NCBI RefSeq assembly: GCF_001636295.1
Contig: NZ_CP014209.1
Location: forward strand, 1,922,001 to 1,986,000
Origin: Isoptericola dokdonensis DS-3
GTDB lineage: Bacteria; Actinomycetota; Actinomycetes; Actinomycetales; Cellulomonadaceae
Direction of reading: 5' to 3'
Length of the DNA: 64,000 nucleotides
Shown here: piece by piece, positions 35,414 to 43,705 of the stretch
Numbering within the stretch: the first letter of the stretch is position 1
How the letters are laid out: the number at the start of each line of letters is the position of its first letter
Notes under the pieces: model-generated
Told to the model about the DNA's origin: nothing
Databases searched by the model: none
The model's input: only the letters and a program-made list of their open reading frames with translations
Program-made: the position numbers and the translations under genes

Positions 35414-36427
35414 ATGCCCCCCGCACGACGCCGCACGTCGATCTCCGACGTCGCCCGCCGCGCCGGGGTGTCGGTCGGCACCGTCTCCAACGTCCTCAAC
35501 CGCCCCGACCGCGTCACCCCCACCACCCGCGAGCGCGTCGAGGCCGCCATCGGCGAGCTGCAGTTCGTGCGCAACGGCTCCGCCCGCCAGCTCCGCGCCG
35601 GCACCATCACCACCGCCGGCGCCGTCGTCCTGGACGTCGCCAACCCGTTCTTCACCGACGTCGCCCGCGGCATCGAGGACCGCCTCGACGAAGCCGGCTA
35701 CACCCTCATGCTCGCCAGCAGCGACGAGCAGCCCGAACGCGAGGCCCGCTACCTGCGACTCTTCGAGGAGCACGGCGTCCAGGGCGTCATGGTCGTCCCC
35801 GCCACCGACGACGTCACGCACCTCGTCGACCTGCACGACCGCGGGGTGCGCGTCGTCCTGCTCGACCGCCCCTCCCCCGTCGAGGTCCTGTCCTCCGTCG
35901 CCGTGGACGACCGTGCCGGAGCCGCCGCCGCCGCCGCGCACCTCCTGGACCTGGGCCACGAACGCATCGCGTTCCTCAACGGCCCGCACACCATCCGTCA
36001 GTGCGCGGACCGCTCCGCCGGGCTGCGCGCCGCCCTCGCCGACGCCGGTCACGACCCCGACGAGGCCGTCGTCGAGATCACGCTCGCCACCCTCAACGCC
36101 GACGGCGGCCAGACCGGCACCCAGCAGGTCCTCGCGCTCGCCGACCGCCCCACCGCCCTGCTCTGCGTCAACGACCTCGCCGCCCTCGGCGCCCTGCGCA
36201 CCCTCCGCGCCGCCGACGTCCCCGTCCCGTCCGGCATGGCCGTCGTCGGCTACGACGACGTGGCGTTCGCCGCCGAGCTCGCCACCCCCCTCACCTCCGT
36301 GCGTCAGCCCACCCACCGGCTCGGCCACCGAGCCGCCGACCTGCTCCTGGCAGACGACCCCGCCCCGTCGCACGTCACCTTCCAGCCCGAGCTCGTCGTC
36401 CGCGCCTCCACCACCGGCCTTACCTGA
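35414..36427 (+). CDS. LacI-family transcriptional regulator (probable rhamnose-responsive)
   Basis: 337 aa; HTH ISDVARRAGVSVGTVSNVLNRP (residues 9-30), sensor domain with VLDVANPFFTDVARGIED and MAVVGYDDVAFAAELATPLT. ATG 35414 follows GAGAAGAGA. Divergent from rhaM and the esterase, so probably represses them, with a rhamnose derivative as inducer. Its stop is followed at once by the largest repeat region of the window. Confidence 0.92.
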   Translation: MPPARRRTSISDVARRAGVSVGTVSNVLNRPDRVTPTTRERVEAAIGELQFVRNGSARQLRAGTITTAGAVVLDVANPFFTDVARGIEDRLDEAGYTLMLASSDEQPEREARYLRLFEEHGVQGVMVVPATDDVTHLVDLHDRGVRVVLLDRPSPVEVLSSVAVDDRAGAAAAAAHLLDLGHERIAFLNGPHTIRQCADRSAGLRAALADAGHDPDEAVVEITLATLNADGGQTGTQQVLALADRPTALLCVNDLAALGALRTLRAADVPVPSGMAVVGYDDVAFAAELATPLTSVRQPTHRLGHRAADLLLADDPAPSHVTFQPELVVRASTTGLT

Positions 36428-36588
36428 CGCGAGTCAGCGCACGGCGGCGCCAGTCAGCGTGAATTCCGTTCAGTCAGCGCACGGCGGCGTTCAGTCAGCG
36501 CGGATGGGCGCAAGTCAGCGTGAACTTCGTTCAGTCAGCGCACGGCGGCGCGAGTCAGCGCAGATTGCGCCGAGTCAGCGTACGTCGG
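36428..36588 (+). repeat. 20-base-period array 6a (8 forward units)
   Basis: AGTCAGCG begins at 36432, 36452, 36472, 36493, 36513, 36533, 36553 and 36573: a 20-base period with one 21-base step. Two spacers carry TGAAT/C-N3-GTTCA palindromes (36460-36472 and 36520-36533), the same variation as in array 1. The array begins at the LacI stop and ends at hairpin B. Confidence 0.9.
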
Positions 36589-36593
36589 GTGCC

Positions 36594-36688
36594 GGACGCC
36601 GGGGGGCGCCGCGCGTCGTCGCGTTCACGGGCCCCAGGGGGCCCTCCACCTCGGGCTTGACGACGACGCGCGGCACCCCCCGACGTCC
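36594..36688. repeat. Giant hairpin element, copy B (28-bp stem, 39-nt conserved loop)
   Basis: Left arm 36594-36621 pairs with right arm 36661-36688 over 28 positions with two C/A mismatches (36599-36683 and 36607-36675), both of which become G-U pairs in a minus-strand transcript. The 39-nt loop (36622-36660) is the same as in copies A and C apart from a few bases and holds the inner hairpin GGGCCCC-AG-GGGGCCC. The loop-proximal 12 bp of the stem (GCGCGTCGTCG and complement) are shared with copy C, the distal part is not. Confidence 0.87.
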
Positions 36689-36722
36689 TTTGCCCTCGCG
36701 TTCGGTGTCCGTCAGGTCGCCT

Positions 36723-36836
36723 TGCGCTGACTGGTGCTGTTGTGCGCTGACTCGCGGGAATCTGCGCTGACTGGTGGGGCCTGCGCTGACTCGCGCCGTC
36801 GTGCGCTGACTGGTGGGGCCTGCGCTGACTCGCGCC
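36723..36836 (-). repeat. 20-base-period array 6b (6 reverse units)
   Basis: CGCTGACT begins at 36725, 36745, 36765, 36784, 36804 and 36823. Units ending in CGCG and in GGTG alternate, giving a roughly 40-base higher-order repeat. With array 6a and hairpin B the whole 36428-36836 region is one large imperfect inverted repeat between convergent genes. Confidence 0.88.
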
Positions 36837-36860
36837 GGGCGGTGCGAATCGCGGACGCAC

Positions 36861-36894
36861 GAGGGCCCCGCCGGATCGCTCCGGCGGGGCCCTC
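36861..36894. terminator. Terminator of the LPXTG protein gene
   Basis: 15-bp perfect stem (36861-36875, GAGGGCCCCGCCGGA, with 36880-36894) and a TCGC loop, 40 bases downstream of the minus-strand stop at 36935. Confidence 0.85.
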
Positions 36895-36934
36895 GGTCAG
36901 GTCGGATCAGGTGGGCCAGGCTCGACCCGTGCGG

Positions 36935-38011
36935 TCAGGCCCGACGACGGACGACGACGACGGCGGTGACGCCGAGGCCCACGAGCAGCAGCGCACCGAG
37001 CGCGAACGGCAGGACGGTCGAGCCGGTCTGCGGCAGCTCCTCCTCACCCGGCTCCACGGCCTGCGGGGTGACGCGGATGTCGTTCGCCCGCACGTCGTCA
37101 GCCTCCGCACCGGACTGGTCCCCGGGGACGACCTCGCTCTCGCCGACCCGGTCCGCGGTGTCGTCCTCCTCGTCGGCAGGGGGAACGGCGGACGCCGACG
37201 GAGCGGGCGTCGCCGAGGCGGAGGGCTCGGGCGTCGGGACGTCGGAGGGCTCCGGCGTCGCGGACTCGGAGACGTCCGGCGACGGCTCGGGCGAGGACTC
37301 GGGCGTCGGGGTGCTGCTCGGCGACGGGGTGGGGGTCGGGGCCGGCTCCACGGGCACCTCGGTGCCGCCGCAGGTGACCTTGCCCTCCCAGTGGTAGTTG
37401 GTCTCCGCGACCTGGACCCAGGTGTACGAGTACGACGTCCAGCCGGGCCAGTCGCGGTGCGTGGTCACGTCGAACGTGACGATGCCGCTGTAGTCCGTGT
37501 CGGAATGAAAGTTGAAGGTGCGGGACTCGCCGGTGACGTCGTTCACCACGGCAACGTTCACATGGTTGTTGTGGCGAAGGCCCTCGGGGAACGTGACGGT
37601 GAGCGCCCCTTCACAGGTGGGGGCCGGGTAGTACCAGCCGCCGCTGTCGGGGATCTCGCGCACGGCGACGTGGCTGATGTCCTGGGACCTGCCCTGGTGG
37701 TTGCTCGCCGGAGACTGCACGGTGAGCTCCTTCACCGGCGGGTCGACGGTCCACGTCTTCACCTCCTGAGCGGCCTTCACGCACACCTCGACGATCAGTC
37801 GCGCCTCGGCGGCCTCGACCGTGTACGAGGTCCCGCTGAGGCCGTCGATCTTTCGCCACCCGTCGCTGGACGAGCAGACCTCCTGGCCCTTGCCGGGGCC
37901 TTGCCCTCCCCCGGTGGCGTGAGCGCTCGAGGCGGTGGACGCGGCCCCGAGGAGCAGCAGGAACAGGGTGGCGATCAGAGCGATCGGCGCACGCAGTCGC
38001 ACGAAGGACAT
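36935..38011 (-). CDS. Cell-wall-anchored LPXTG protein of unknown function
   Basis: 358 aa from ATG 38011; GTG 38032 is an alternative start without a ribosome site. Signal peptide (ALIATLFLLLLGAASTASSAHA), a globular extracellular domain (about 35-220) with five cysteines (such as QEVCSSSDGW, PTCEGALTVTF, KVTCGG), a Pro/Ser/Thr/Glu-rich stalk (about 225-285), then the sorting signal LPQTG (about 325) with a hydrophobic segment and RRRA tail. The cargo domain resembles no family I recognise. No sortase gene is in the window. Somewhat lower GC (37.5-38.0 kb) than its neighbours hints at different origin. Confidence 0.85.
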   Translation of the reverse strand: MSFVRLRAPIALIATLFLLLLGAASTASSAHATGGGQGPGKGQEVCSSSDGWRKIDGLSGTSYTVEAAEARLIVEVCVKAAQEVKTWTVDPPVKELTVQSPASNHQGRSQDISHVAVREIPDSGGWYYPAPTCEGALTVTFPEGLRHNNHVNVAVVNDVTGESRTFNFHSDTDYSGIVTFDVTTHRDWPGWTSYSYTWVQVAETNYHWEGKVTCGGTEVPVEPAPTPTPSPSSTPTPESSPEPSPDVSESATPEPSDVPTPEPSASATPAPSASAVPPADEEDDTADRVGESEVVPGDQSGAEADDVRANDIRVTPQAVEPGEEELPQTGSTVLPFALGALLLVGLGVTAVVVVRRRA

Positions 38012-38158
38012 CTCGAGGGGTCTCGCTTCCACGGTGGGACGGAGTGCTTGCCCCGGGAGCCTAGACGAATGTACGGAGTGTCCGGAAGATCGGAGATGCG
38101 GCTGTTATCGGATAGTGATATGTGCGGTGACGCCCCCGCAGACCTCCGTGGGCAGCAC

Positions 38159-38194
38159 GAAGGGACCGGGGACGGCATCGTCCCCGGTCCCTTC
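38159..38194. terminator. Hairpin downstream of the repeat array, upstream of the LPXTG gene
   Basis: 16-bp perfect stem GAAGGGACCGGGGACG (38159-38174) with 38179-38194 and a GCAT loop, followed on the minus strand by little T. It most likely terminates minus-strand transcription from the uxuB gene before the LPXTG gene. The segment 38033-38158 shows no gene; it probably carries the LPXTG promoter. Confidence 0.8.
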
Positions 38195-38220
38195 ATGGCT
38201 GCCGTCGCATCGAGCGACCG

Positions 38221-38316
38221 TGCGCTGACTCGCGCCACCCGAGCGCTGACTGACGCCGTCGTGCGCTGACTCGCGCCACCCGAGCGCTGACTGACGCCGT
38301 CGTGCGCTGACTCGCG
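38221..38316 (-). repeat. 20-base-period array 7 (5 reverse units)
   Basis: CGCTGACT begins at 38223, 38244, 38264, 38285 and 38305. Units alternate between CTGACTCGCG and CTGACTGACG, making a 41-base block repeated perfectly. The last unit ends directly at the stop codon of the minus-strand uxuB gene (38317-38319). Confidence 0.9.
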
Positions 38317-39840
38317 TCAGGAGACGCTGCGCGCGCCGACGCCCTCCAGCCCGGCGAGCTCGACGACCTCGGCGGCGACGGCGTCGAGGAGTCGCGGGTC
38401 GAGCCCGGCCCCGCCGGGCAGCATCCCGGCGAGGGCGGTCAGGGCACGGGCGACGTCCTCGGGGCGGGCGTCGGCGGCGGACCCGCCGCCGACGGCGGCG
38501 ACCATGCGCTGCATCTCGGGCCCGCGGGGGTCGTCGACGGCACGCCCGGCGACGGCTTCGCGGCGCACGACCTCGGACCACGCGGCCAGCGCGTAGGCGG
38601 CGCCGCGCGGGACCTCGCCGGCGGCGAGCCGCTCGACGATCGTGTCGCCCCAGCGGTAGGGGATCTTCTGGGTGCCGTCCATGGACACCTGCCGGGTGGT
38701 GTGCCCGGTGGCGGGGTTGGCGAACCGCACGAGCAGCGACTCGCCGTAGGCGCGCAGGTCGGCGCCCTCGGGCGGGGTGAGGGTGGGCAGGGCGTCGTCG
38801 AACAGGAGCTCGCGGGCGCGCGCGAGGATCGCCGGGTCCTCGACGGCCTCGGCGATGGTCTCGTGCCCGGCGAGCCGCCCGGCGTAGGCGAGCAGCGAGT
38901 GGGTGCCGTTGAGCAGCCGCAGCTTGGCGCGCTCCCACACGGCGACGTCGTCGGTGAGGGTGGCGCCGGCCTCCTCCCAGGCGGGTCGCGGCCCGGCGAA
39001 GCGGTCCTCGACGACCCACTGGCTGAACGGCTCGCCCACGACGAGCCCCTCGTCGCGCACGCCGAGGGCGGCCTCGACGTCGTCGCGCTGCTCGGCGGTG
39101 GTGGCGGGCACGATGCGGTCCACCATCGAGCAGGGGAACGTGACGGACCCCGCCAGCCAGGCGCGCAGCGCGTCGCCCTCGGCGCCGGGCAGGGCGGCGT
39201 CGACGGCCTCGCGGACGAGACGTTCGAGGACGCGCCCATTGTCGACCATGTTGTCGCAGGTGAGCACGGTGATCGGCCGGTGGTCGGCGTGCTCGGCGGC
39301 GGCGCGGAAGCGGGCGGCGAGGCCGCGGGTGAGCAGCCCGACAGCGCCGGAGGGTCCGTCGTCGGCCGCGTCGTCCCCGGCGTGCTCGGCGCGCAGCGCG
39401 GCGAGGTCACCCGCGACGAGGTCGGTGTCCAGGGCGCCGGACGCCGTCCGGCAGTAGCCCTTCTCGGTGACCGTCAGGGTCACGAGGTGCGTGGTGGGCT
39501 CGGCGATCGTCGCGAGGACGCGGTCGGTCTCCTCGGCGGGCCAGGCGACGTCGAGCACGGCTCCGACGAGGTCCAGCGAGGTCTCGGTCGCACCGGCGGT
39601 GAGCACCGAGTAGACGCCGCCCTGGGGGCGGAGCTGGTCGCGCACGGAGGCGGAGCGCTGCGTCACGCCGAGGATGCCCCAGCGCAGGTCGCCCGTGGCT
39701 CGCGCCGCCTGCTCGGTGTAGACGGCCTGGTGCGCGCGGTGGAACGCCCCGATCCCGAGGTGGACGATGCCGACCGACGCCGGCGTCACGGGCGCCGGGA
39801 CGGTCCCCGGCAGGGTGGAGCGGTGCAGTCGGTCGGTCAC
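38317..39840 (-). CDS. uxuB: Fructuronate reductase (mannitol dehydrogenase family)
   Basis: 507 aa from GTG 39840 with GAGGAGA upstream. Polyol-specific dehydrogenase family: N-terminal VGIVHLGIGAFHRAHQAVY, middle TLTVTEKGYCR and TCDNMVDNGRVLERLV, catalytic Lys/Asn region WERAKLRLLNGTHSLLAYAG and later QVSMDGTQKIPYRW. Reduces D-fructuronate to D-mannonate with NADH. Mannitol dehydrogenase is the alternative, but adjacency to uxaC and uxuA decides. The start overlaps the LacI stop as GTGA, so regulator and enzyme are translated together. Confidence 0.9.
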   Translation of the reverse strand: MTDRLHRSTLPGTVPAPVTPASVGIVHLGIGAFHRAHQAVYTEQAARATGDLRWGILGVTQRSASVRDQLRPQGGVYSVLTAGATETSLDLVGAVLDVAWPAEETDRVLATIAEPTTHLVTLTVTEKGYCRTASGALDTDLVAGDLAALRAEHAGDDAADDGPSGAVGLLTRGLAARFRAAAEHADHRPITVLTCDNMVDNGRVLERLVREAVDAALPGAEGDALRAWLAGSVTFPCSMVDRIVPATTAEQRDDVEAALGVRDEGLVVGEPFSQWVVEDRFAGPRPAWEEAGATLTDDVAVWERAKLRLLNGTHSLLAYAGRLAGHETIAEAVEDPAILARARELLFDDALPTLTPPEGADLRAYGESLLVRFANPATGHTTRQVSMDGTQKIPYRWGDTIVERLAAGEVPRGAAYALAAWSEVVRREAVAGRAVDDPRGPEMQRMVAAVGGGSAADARPEDVARALTALAGMLPGGAGLDPRLLDAVAAEVVELAGLEGVGARSVS

Positions 39841-40838
39841 GGTTCTCCTCGGTCGACGGGCGGTGCGGTGGGCGGGGCCGTGGAAGAACGGACGACGAGG
39901 TCGACGTCCAGCGGCGGCAGGTGGGGCGCCGGGCTCCCCGGCGCGGAGGCGACGAGCTGGTCGACGGCCGCACGGCCGAGCGCGCGCAGGTCGACGCGCA
40001 GGGTGGTGAGCGGCGGGTCGACGAGGGAGGCGACGTAGGAGTCGTCGCAGCCGACGACGGAGAAGTCGTCGGGCACGCGCAGGCGGCGCGCGCGCAGCCG
40101 GTCGACGAGCCCGACGGCGACGAGGTCGTTGAACGTGATGACGGCGGTGGCCCCGGTCGCGACGACGAGGTCGGCGGCGGCCTGCCCGCCCTCGACCTGG
40201 GGTCGGAACGCGCCGAGCTCGACGACCTCGACGTCGTCGTGGCGGGCGGCCGCCGCGGCGAGGCCGGCGCGGCGCGCCTGGTCGCTCCACGAGGAGGACG
40301 GTCCACCGACGTAGGCGATCCGGTGGTGCCCGAGCGCACGCAGGTGCTCGACGGCGCGGCGCATCCCGGCCGCGTGGTCGGCGCCGACGGCGGCGACGCC
40401 GTCGACGGCGTGGTTGACGAGCACGACGGGCCGCTTCTCGGCGGCGGCGAGCGCGCGGTCGACGGCCCGGGGCGAGCAGAGCACGACGCCGTCGGTCTGC
40501 GGGCCGAGGGTGTGCATGGCCTCGGCCTCGAGGTCGGGGTTCTCCTCGGTGTCGACGACGAACAGCCCGTAGCCGCGCTCGCGCGCCCGCTCCTGGGCGC
40601 CCTTGGCGACGGTCGCGAAGTAGGGGTTGGCGAGGTCGGGCACGACGAGCCCGTAGGCGCCGGCACGGCCGGCGCGCAGCGAGGACGCGGCGCGGTTGGG
40701 GCGGTAGCCGAGCTCGTCGGCGGCGGTGCGGACCTTCTGCCGGGTGGCGGGGGCGACCCGGTCGGGGTCGGACAGCGCCCGGGACACGGTGGAGATCGAG
40801 ACCCCGGCGACGCGCGCGACGTCGTGCACGGTGACCAT
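39837..40838 (-). CDS. LacI-family regulator of the hexuronate genes
   Basis: 333 aa; ATG 40838 chosen for GAAGGAG at good spacing over an upstream ATG at 40853. HTH TVHDVARVAGVSISTVSRALSDPD and sensor domain with AYGLVVPDLANPYFATVAKG and FSVVGCDDSYVASLVDPPLT. It is the promoter-proximal gene of the uxuB operon and divergent from uxaC; two operators with an AACGTT core lie between, so it probably represses both directions and itself, with a hexuronate derivative as inducer. Confidence 0.92.
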   Translation of the reverse strand: MVTVHDVARVAGVSISTVSRALSDPDRVAPATRQKVRTAADELGYRPNRAASSLRAGRAGAYGLVVPDLANPYFATVAKGAQERARERGYGLFVVDTEENPDLEAEAMHTLGPQTDGVVLCSPRAVDRALAAAEKRPVVLVNHAVDGVAAVGADHAAGMRRAVEHLRALGHHRIAYVGGPSSSWSDQARRAGLAAAAARHDDVEVVELGAFRPQVEGGQAAADLVVATGATAVITFNDLVAVGLVDRLRARRLRVPDDFSVVGCDDSYVASLVDPPLTTLRVDLRALGRAAVDQLVASAPGSPAPHLPPLDVDLVVRSSTAPPTAPPVDRGEP

Positions 40839-40855
40839 CGGTGGCTCCTTCATCC

Positions 40856-40869
40856 TGCGAACGTTTGCA
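40856..40869. promoter_or_regulatory. LacI operator (TGCGAACGTTTGCA) at the LacI-uxuB promoter
   Basis: 14-base near-palindrome around AACGTT, 17 bases upstream of the LacI start on the minus strand. Confidence 0.75.
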
Positions 40870-40935
40870 ACAGCGACTCTTCCGGACAGAGTATCGCGTC
40901 TCGGCACTCGCTTCCGCGCGCGTCACCGCGTAGGA

Positions 40936-40951
40936 TGCAAACGTTGTCACG
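40936..40951. promoter_or_regulatory. LacI operator at the uxaC promoter, identical to one at 56778
   Basis: TGCAAACGTTGTCACG. Its reverse complement (CGTGACAACGTTTGCA) occurs exactly at 56778-56793 in front of another LacI gene. It lies 58 bases upstream of the uxaC start. Confidence 0.78.
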
Positions 40952-41008
40952 CCACATCCGTAGCCACACGACGTCGTACCCGATGTCACTCGACGAGGAG
41001 AACCGCAC

Positions 41009-42427
41009 GTGAGCGAGCCGTGGACCCTGCACCCCGACCGGGCGCTGCCTGCCGACCCGACCGTCCGCGGCATCGCCCGCGAGGTCTACGCGGCGACGAA
41101 GGACCTGCCGATCGTGTCGATGCACGGGCACGTGCCGGTCGAGTGGTTCACGCAGGACACCTCGTTCGGCGACCCGGCACAGCTCTTCGTCGTCCCGGAC
41201 CACTACCTGACCCGCATGCTCGTCTCCCAGGGCGAGACGCTGCCGCGCCTCGGGGTCGGCTCGACGCCCGACGAGGCCGTGGAGACCGACCCGCGCGAGA
41301 TCTGGCGTCGGTTCTGCGCGGGCTGGAAGCACTTCCGCGGGACCCCGACCCGGTACTGGCTGGAGCACGCGTTCGTCGAGATCTTCGGCGTGACGCAGCG
41401 CCCGTCGGCCGAGACCGCGGACGCGATCTACGACCAGGTCGCCGCCCGCATCGCCGAGCCCGGCTTCCGCCCCCGCGCCCTGCTCGACACGTTCGGCATC
41501 GAGGTCATCGCCACGACCGACCCGGCGTGGTCGTCGCTGGAGGACCACACCCGCCTGGCGAAGGACGGCTTCGGCGAGCGCGTGCTGCCGACGTTCCGCC
41601 CGGACCCGCTGCTGCACCTGGACCGCGCGACGTGGCGGGACGAGATCGCGCTGCTGGGCGACGCCGCCGGCACGGACGTGACGAGCTACGCCGCCTACCT
41701 GGACGCCCTGCGCACCCAGCGCCAGAAGTTCGTCGAGGCCGGCGCGCGCGCCACGGACCACGGCCACCTGTGGGCGGACACCACGCCGCTCGACGACGCG
41801 GAGGCCGTCCGCATCTTCGACGCCGCGCTGGCCGGCACCGTCACCGCCGACGAGGCCCGCGTGTTCAGCGGGCACATGCTGTTCCAGATGGCCGCGATGT
41901 CCGCCGAGGACGGCCTGGTCATGCAGCTCCACCCGGGCGTGCTGCGCGACCACGCGAGCGCCCCCTTCCAGGCGTTCGGCCCGGACAAGGGCTACGACAT
42001 CCCCGTCGTCACGGAGTTCACGCACTCGCTGCGCCCGGTGCTCGACGCGTTCGGCCACCACCCGAACTTCCGGATGCTGGCCTTCACGGTCGACGAGGAC
42101 GTCTACTCGCGCGAGCTCGGTCCGCTGGCCGGCGTCTACCCCGCGCTGAAGCTGGGTGCGCCGTGGTGGTTCCTCGACGCGCCGGAGGCGATGCGCCGGT
42201 TCCGCGAGTCCGCGACCGAGACGGCGGGCTTCAGCAACATGAGCGGCTTCGTCGACGACACGCGGGCGTTCTGCTCGATCCCGGCCCGCCACGACCTGGC
42301 CCGGCGCATCGACGCCGGCTACCTGGCGCGGCTGGTGGCCGAGCACCGGCTGGAGCTGGACGAGGCCGTGGACACCGCCGTCGACCTGGCGTACCGGTCC
42401 GCGCTGGCGTCCTACCCGCGCCCCTGA
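41009..42427 (+). CDS. uxaC: Glucuronate isomerase
   Basis: 472 aa from GTG 41009 (GAGGAGAA upstream). Amidohydrolase-like barrel with the metal motif VSMHGHVPVEWF, the family block YWLEHAFVEIFGV, GIEVIATTDPAWSSLEDH, GLVMQLHPGVLRDH and the C-terminal GFSNMSGFVDDTRAFCSIPARHD. Converts D-glucuronate to D-fructuronate (and galacturonate to tagaturonate). First step of the hexuronate pathway completed by UxuB, UxuA, KdgK and Eda in this window. Followed by a strong hairpin, so uxuA may have its own promoter. Confidence 0.96.
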   Translation: MSEPWTLHPDRALPADPTVRGIAREVYAATKDLPIVSMHGHVPVEWFTQDTSFGDPAQLFVVPDHYLTRMLVSQGETLPRLGVGSTPDEAVETDPREIWRRFCAGWKHFRGTPTRYWLEHAFVEIFGVTQRPSAETADAIYDQVAARIAEPGFRPRALLDTFGIEVIATTDPAWSSLEDHTRLAKDGFGERVLPTFRPDPLLHLDRATWRDEIALLGDAAGTDVTSYAAYLDALRTQRQKFVEAGARATDHGHLWADTTPLDDAEAVRIFDAALAGTVTADEARVFSGHMLFQMAAMSAEDGLVMQLHPGVLRDHASAPFQAFGPDKGYDIPVVTEFTHSLRPVLDAFGHHPNFRMLAFTVDEDVYSRELGPLAGVYPALKLGAPWWFLDAPEAMRRFRESATETAGFSNMSGFVDDTRAFCSIPARHDLARRIDAGYLARLVAEHRLELDEAVDTAVDLAYRSALASYPRP

Positions 42428-42432
42428 CGTCG

Positions 42433-42465
42433 CCGGTGGCCCCGGGGACGCCCCGGGGCCACCGG
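42433..42465. terminator. Terminator between uxaC and uxuA
   Basis: 15-bp perfect stem CCGGTGGCCCCGGGG (42433-42447) with 42451-42465 and a 3-nt loop, six bases after the uxaC stop. Confidence 0.8.
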
Positions 42466-42477
42466 GCGCCAGCCGCT

Positions 42478-42490
42478 GGAAAACGATTCA
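42478..42490. promoter_or_regulatory. LacI-type operator upstream of uxuA
   Basis: GGAAAACGATTCA, 28 bases before the uxuA start. It resembles the site at 56636 (GAAAACGTTATCG) more than the uxaC site, so uxuA-agu may answer to a different or additional LacI. Confidence 0.6.
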
Positions 42491-42518
42491 CACCGGACGA
42501 CACGAGGACAGCACTGCG

Positions 42519-43643
42519 ATGAAGATGGGCTTCCGCTGGTACGGCGAGGGCAACGACACCGTCACGCTCGACCACGTCCGCCAGGTGCCGGGCGTCGAGA
42601 CCATCGTGTGGAGCCTGCACCACAAGCAGGCCGGCGAGGTCTGGGAGCAGGCCGAGATCGACGCGGAGGTCGCGAGGATCACGGGTCTGACCGATGCCGC
42701 CCGGGCGCGCGGGATCACCCGCACCTTCGACGCCGACGTCGTGGAGTCGGTCAACGTGCACGAGTCGATCAAGCTCGGCCGCACCGTGCTGGGCATGGGC
42801 CGCGACGAGGCGATCGACAACTACCGCACGACGATCCGCCGTCTCGGCCGGGCCGGGGTGAAGGTGGTCTGCTACAACTTCATGCCCGTCTTCGACTGGC
42901 TGCGCACGGACCTGTGGCACCCCCTGCCCGACGGGTCGACGGCCCTGTACTTCGAGAAGGCCGTGGTCGACCGGATGACGCCCGAGAGCCTCATCGCCGA
43001 CATGGAGGCCGGCTCGCACGGCCTGACCCTGCCCGGCTGGGAGCCGGAGCGTCTCGCCGGGTTCTCCGAGCTGAACGCCGCCTACGAGGGCGGCACCCAC
43101 GAGGACATGTACGCCAACTACCAGTACTTCCTCGAGGCCGTGATCCCGGTCTGCGAGGAGGTCGACGTCAAGCTCGGCGTGCACCCCGACGACCCGCCCT
43201 TCGACGTCTTCGGCTGGCCGCGCGTGGTGTCCACCCACGACGACCTCGCCCGCGTGCTCGCCCTGCACCCGAGCCCGCACCACGGCCTCACCCTGTGCCT
43301 GGGCAGCTTCTCCGCGAACCCGCAGGCCGACGCCGTCGCCGCGGTGCGGACGTACATGGACCGCATCCACTTCTCGCACGTGCGCAACATCAAGCACTTC
43401 CCGAACGGGGACTTCACCGAGGTCGCGCACCGGGCGTGCGAGGGCGACGTCGACACGGTCGGCATCATGACGGCGTACGCCCAGGCCGGGTACACCGGCT
43501 ACATCAGACCCGACCACGGCCGCCACCTGTGGGACGAGAACACCACGAACAAGCCGCGCCCCGGCTACGGTCTGTACGACCGCGCGCTGGGCATCCAGTA
43601 CCTGCTGGGCGTCTGGGACGCCGCCCGGCACGGCGCACGCTGA
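42519..43643 (+). CDS. uxuA: Mannonate dehydratase
   Basis: 374 aa. MGFRWYGEGNDTVTLDHVRQVPGVETIVWSLHH at the N-terminus, KVVCYNFMPVFDWLRTDL, metal ligands in LGVHPDDPPFDVFGWPRVVST, LCLGSFSANP (Cys/Asn), RIHFSHVRNIK and YIRPDHGRHLW are all diagnostic. Dehydrates D-mannonate to 2-keto-3-deoxygluconate. Sits between uxaC and the GH67 gene and is probably co-transcribed with the latter. Confidence 0.96.
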   Translation: MKMGFRWYGEGNDTVTLDHVRQVPGVETIVWSLHHKQAGEVWEQAEIDAEVARITGLTDAARARGITRTFDADVVESVNVHESIKLGRTVLGMGRDEAIDNYRTTIRRLGRAGVKVVCYNFMPVFDWLRTDLWHPLPDGSTALYFEKAVVDRMTPESLIADMEAGSHGLTLPGWEPERLAGFSELNAAYEGGTHEDMYANYQYFLEAVIPVCEEVDVKLGVHPDDPPFDVFGWPRVVSTHDDLARVLALHPSPHHGLTLCLGSFSANPQADAVAAVRTYMDRIHFSHVRNIKHFPNGDFTEVAHRACEGDVDTVGIMTAYAQAGYTGYIRPDHGRHLWDENTTNKPRPGYGLYDRALGIQYLLGVWDAARHGAR

Positions 43644-43705
43644 CGTCGCGCGCCCCTCCGAGCCGAGCAGGGCACCACCACCGCCACGACGACAAGGACG
43701 ACCTC

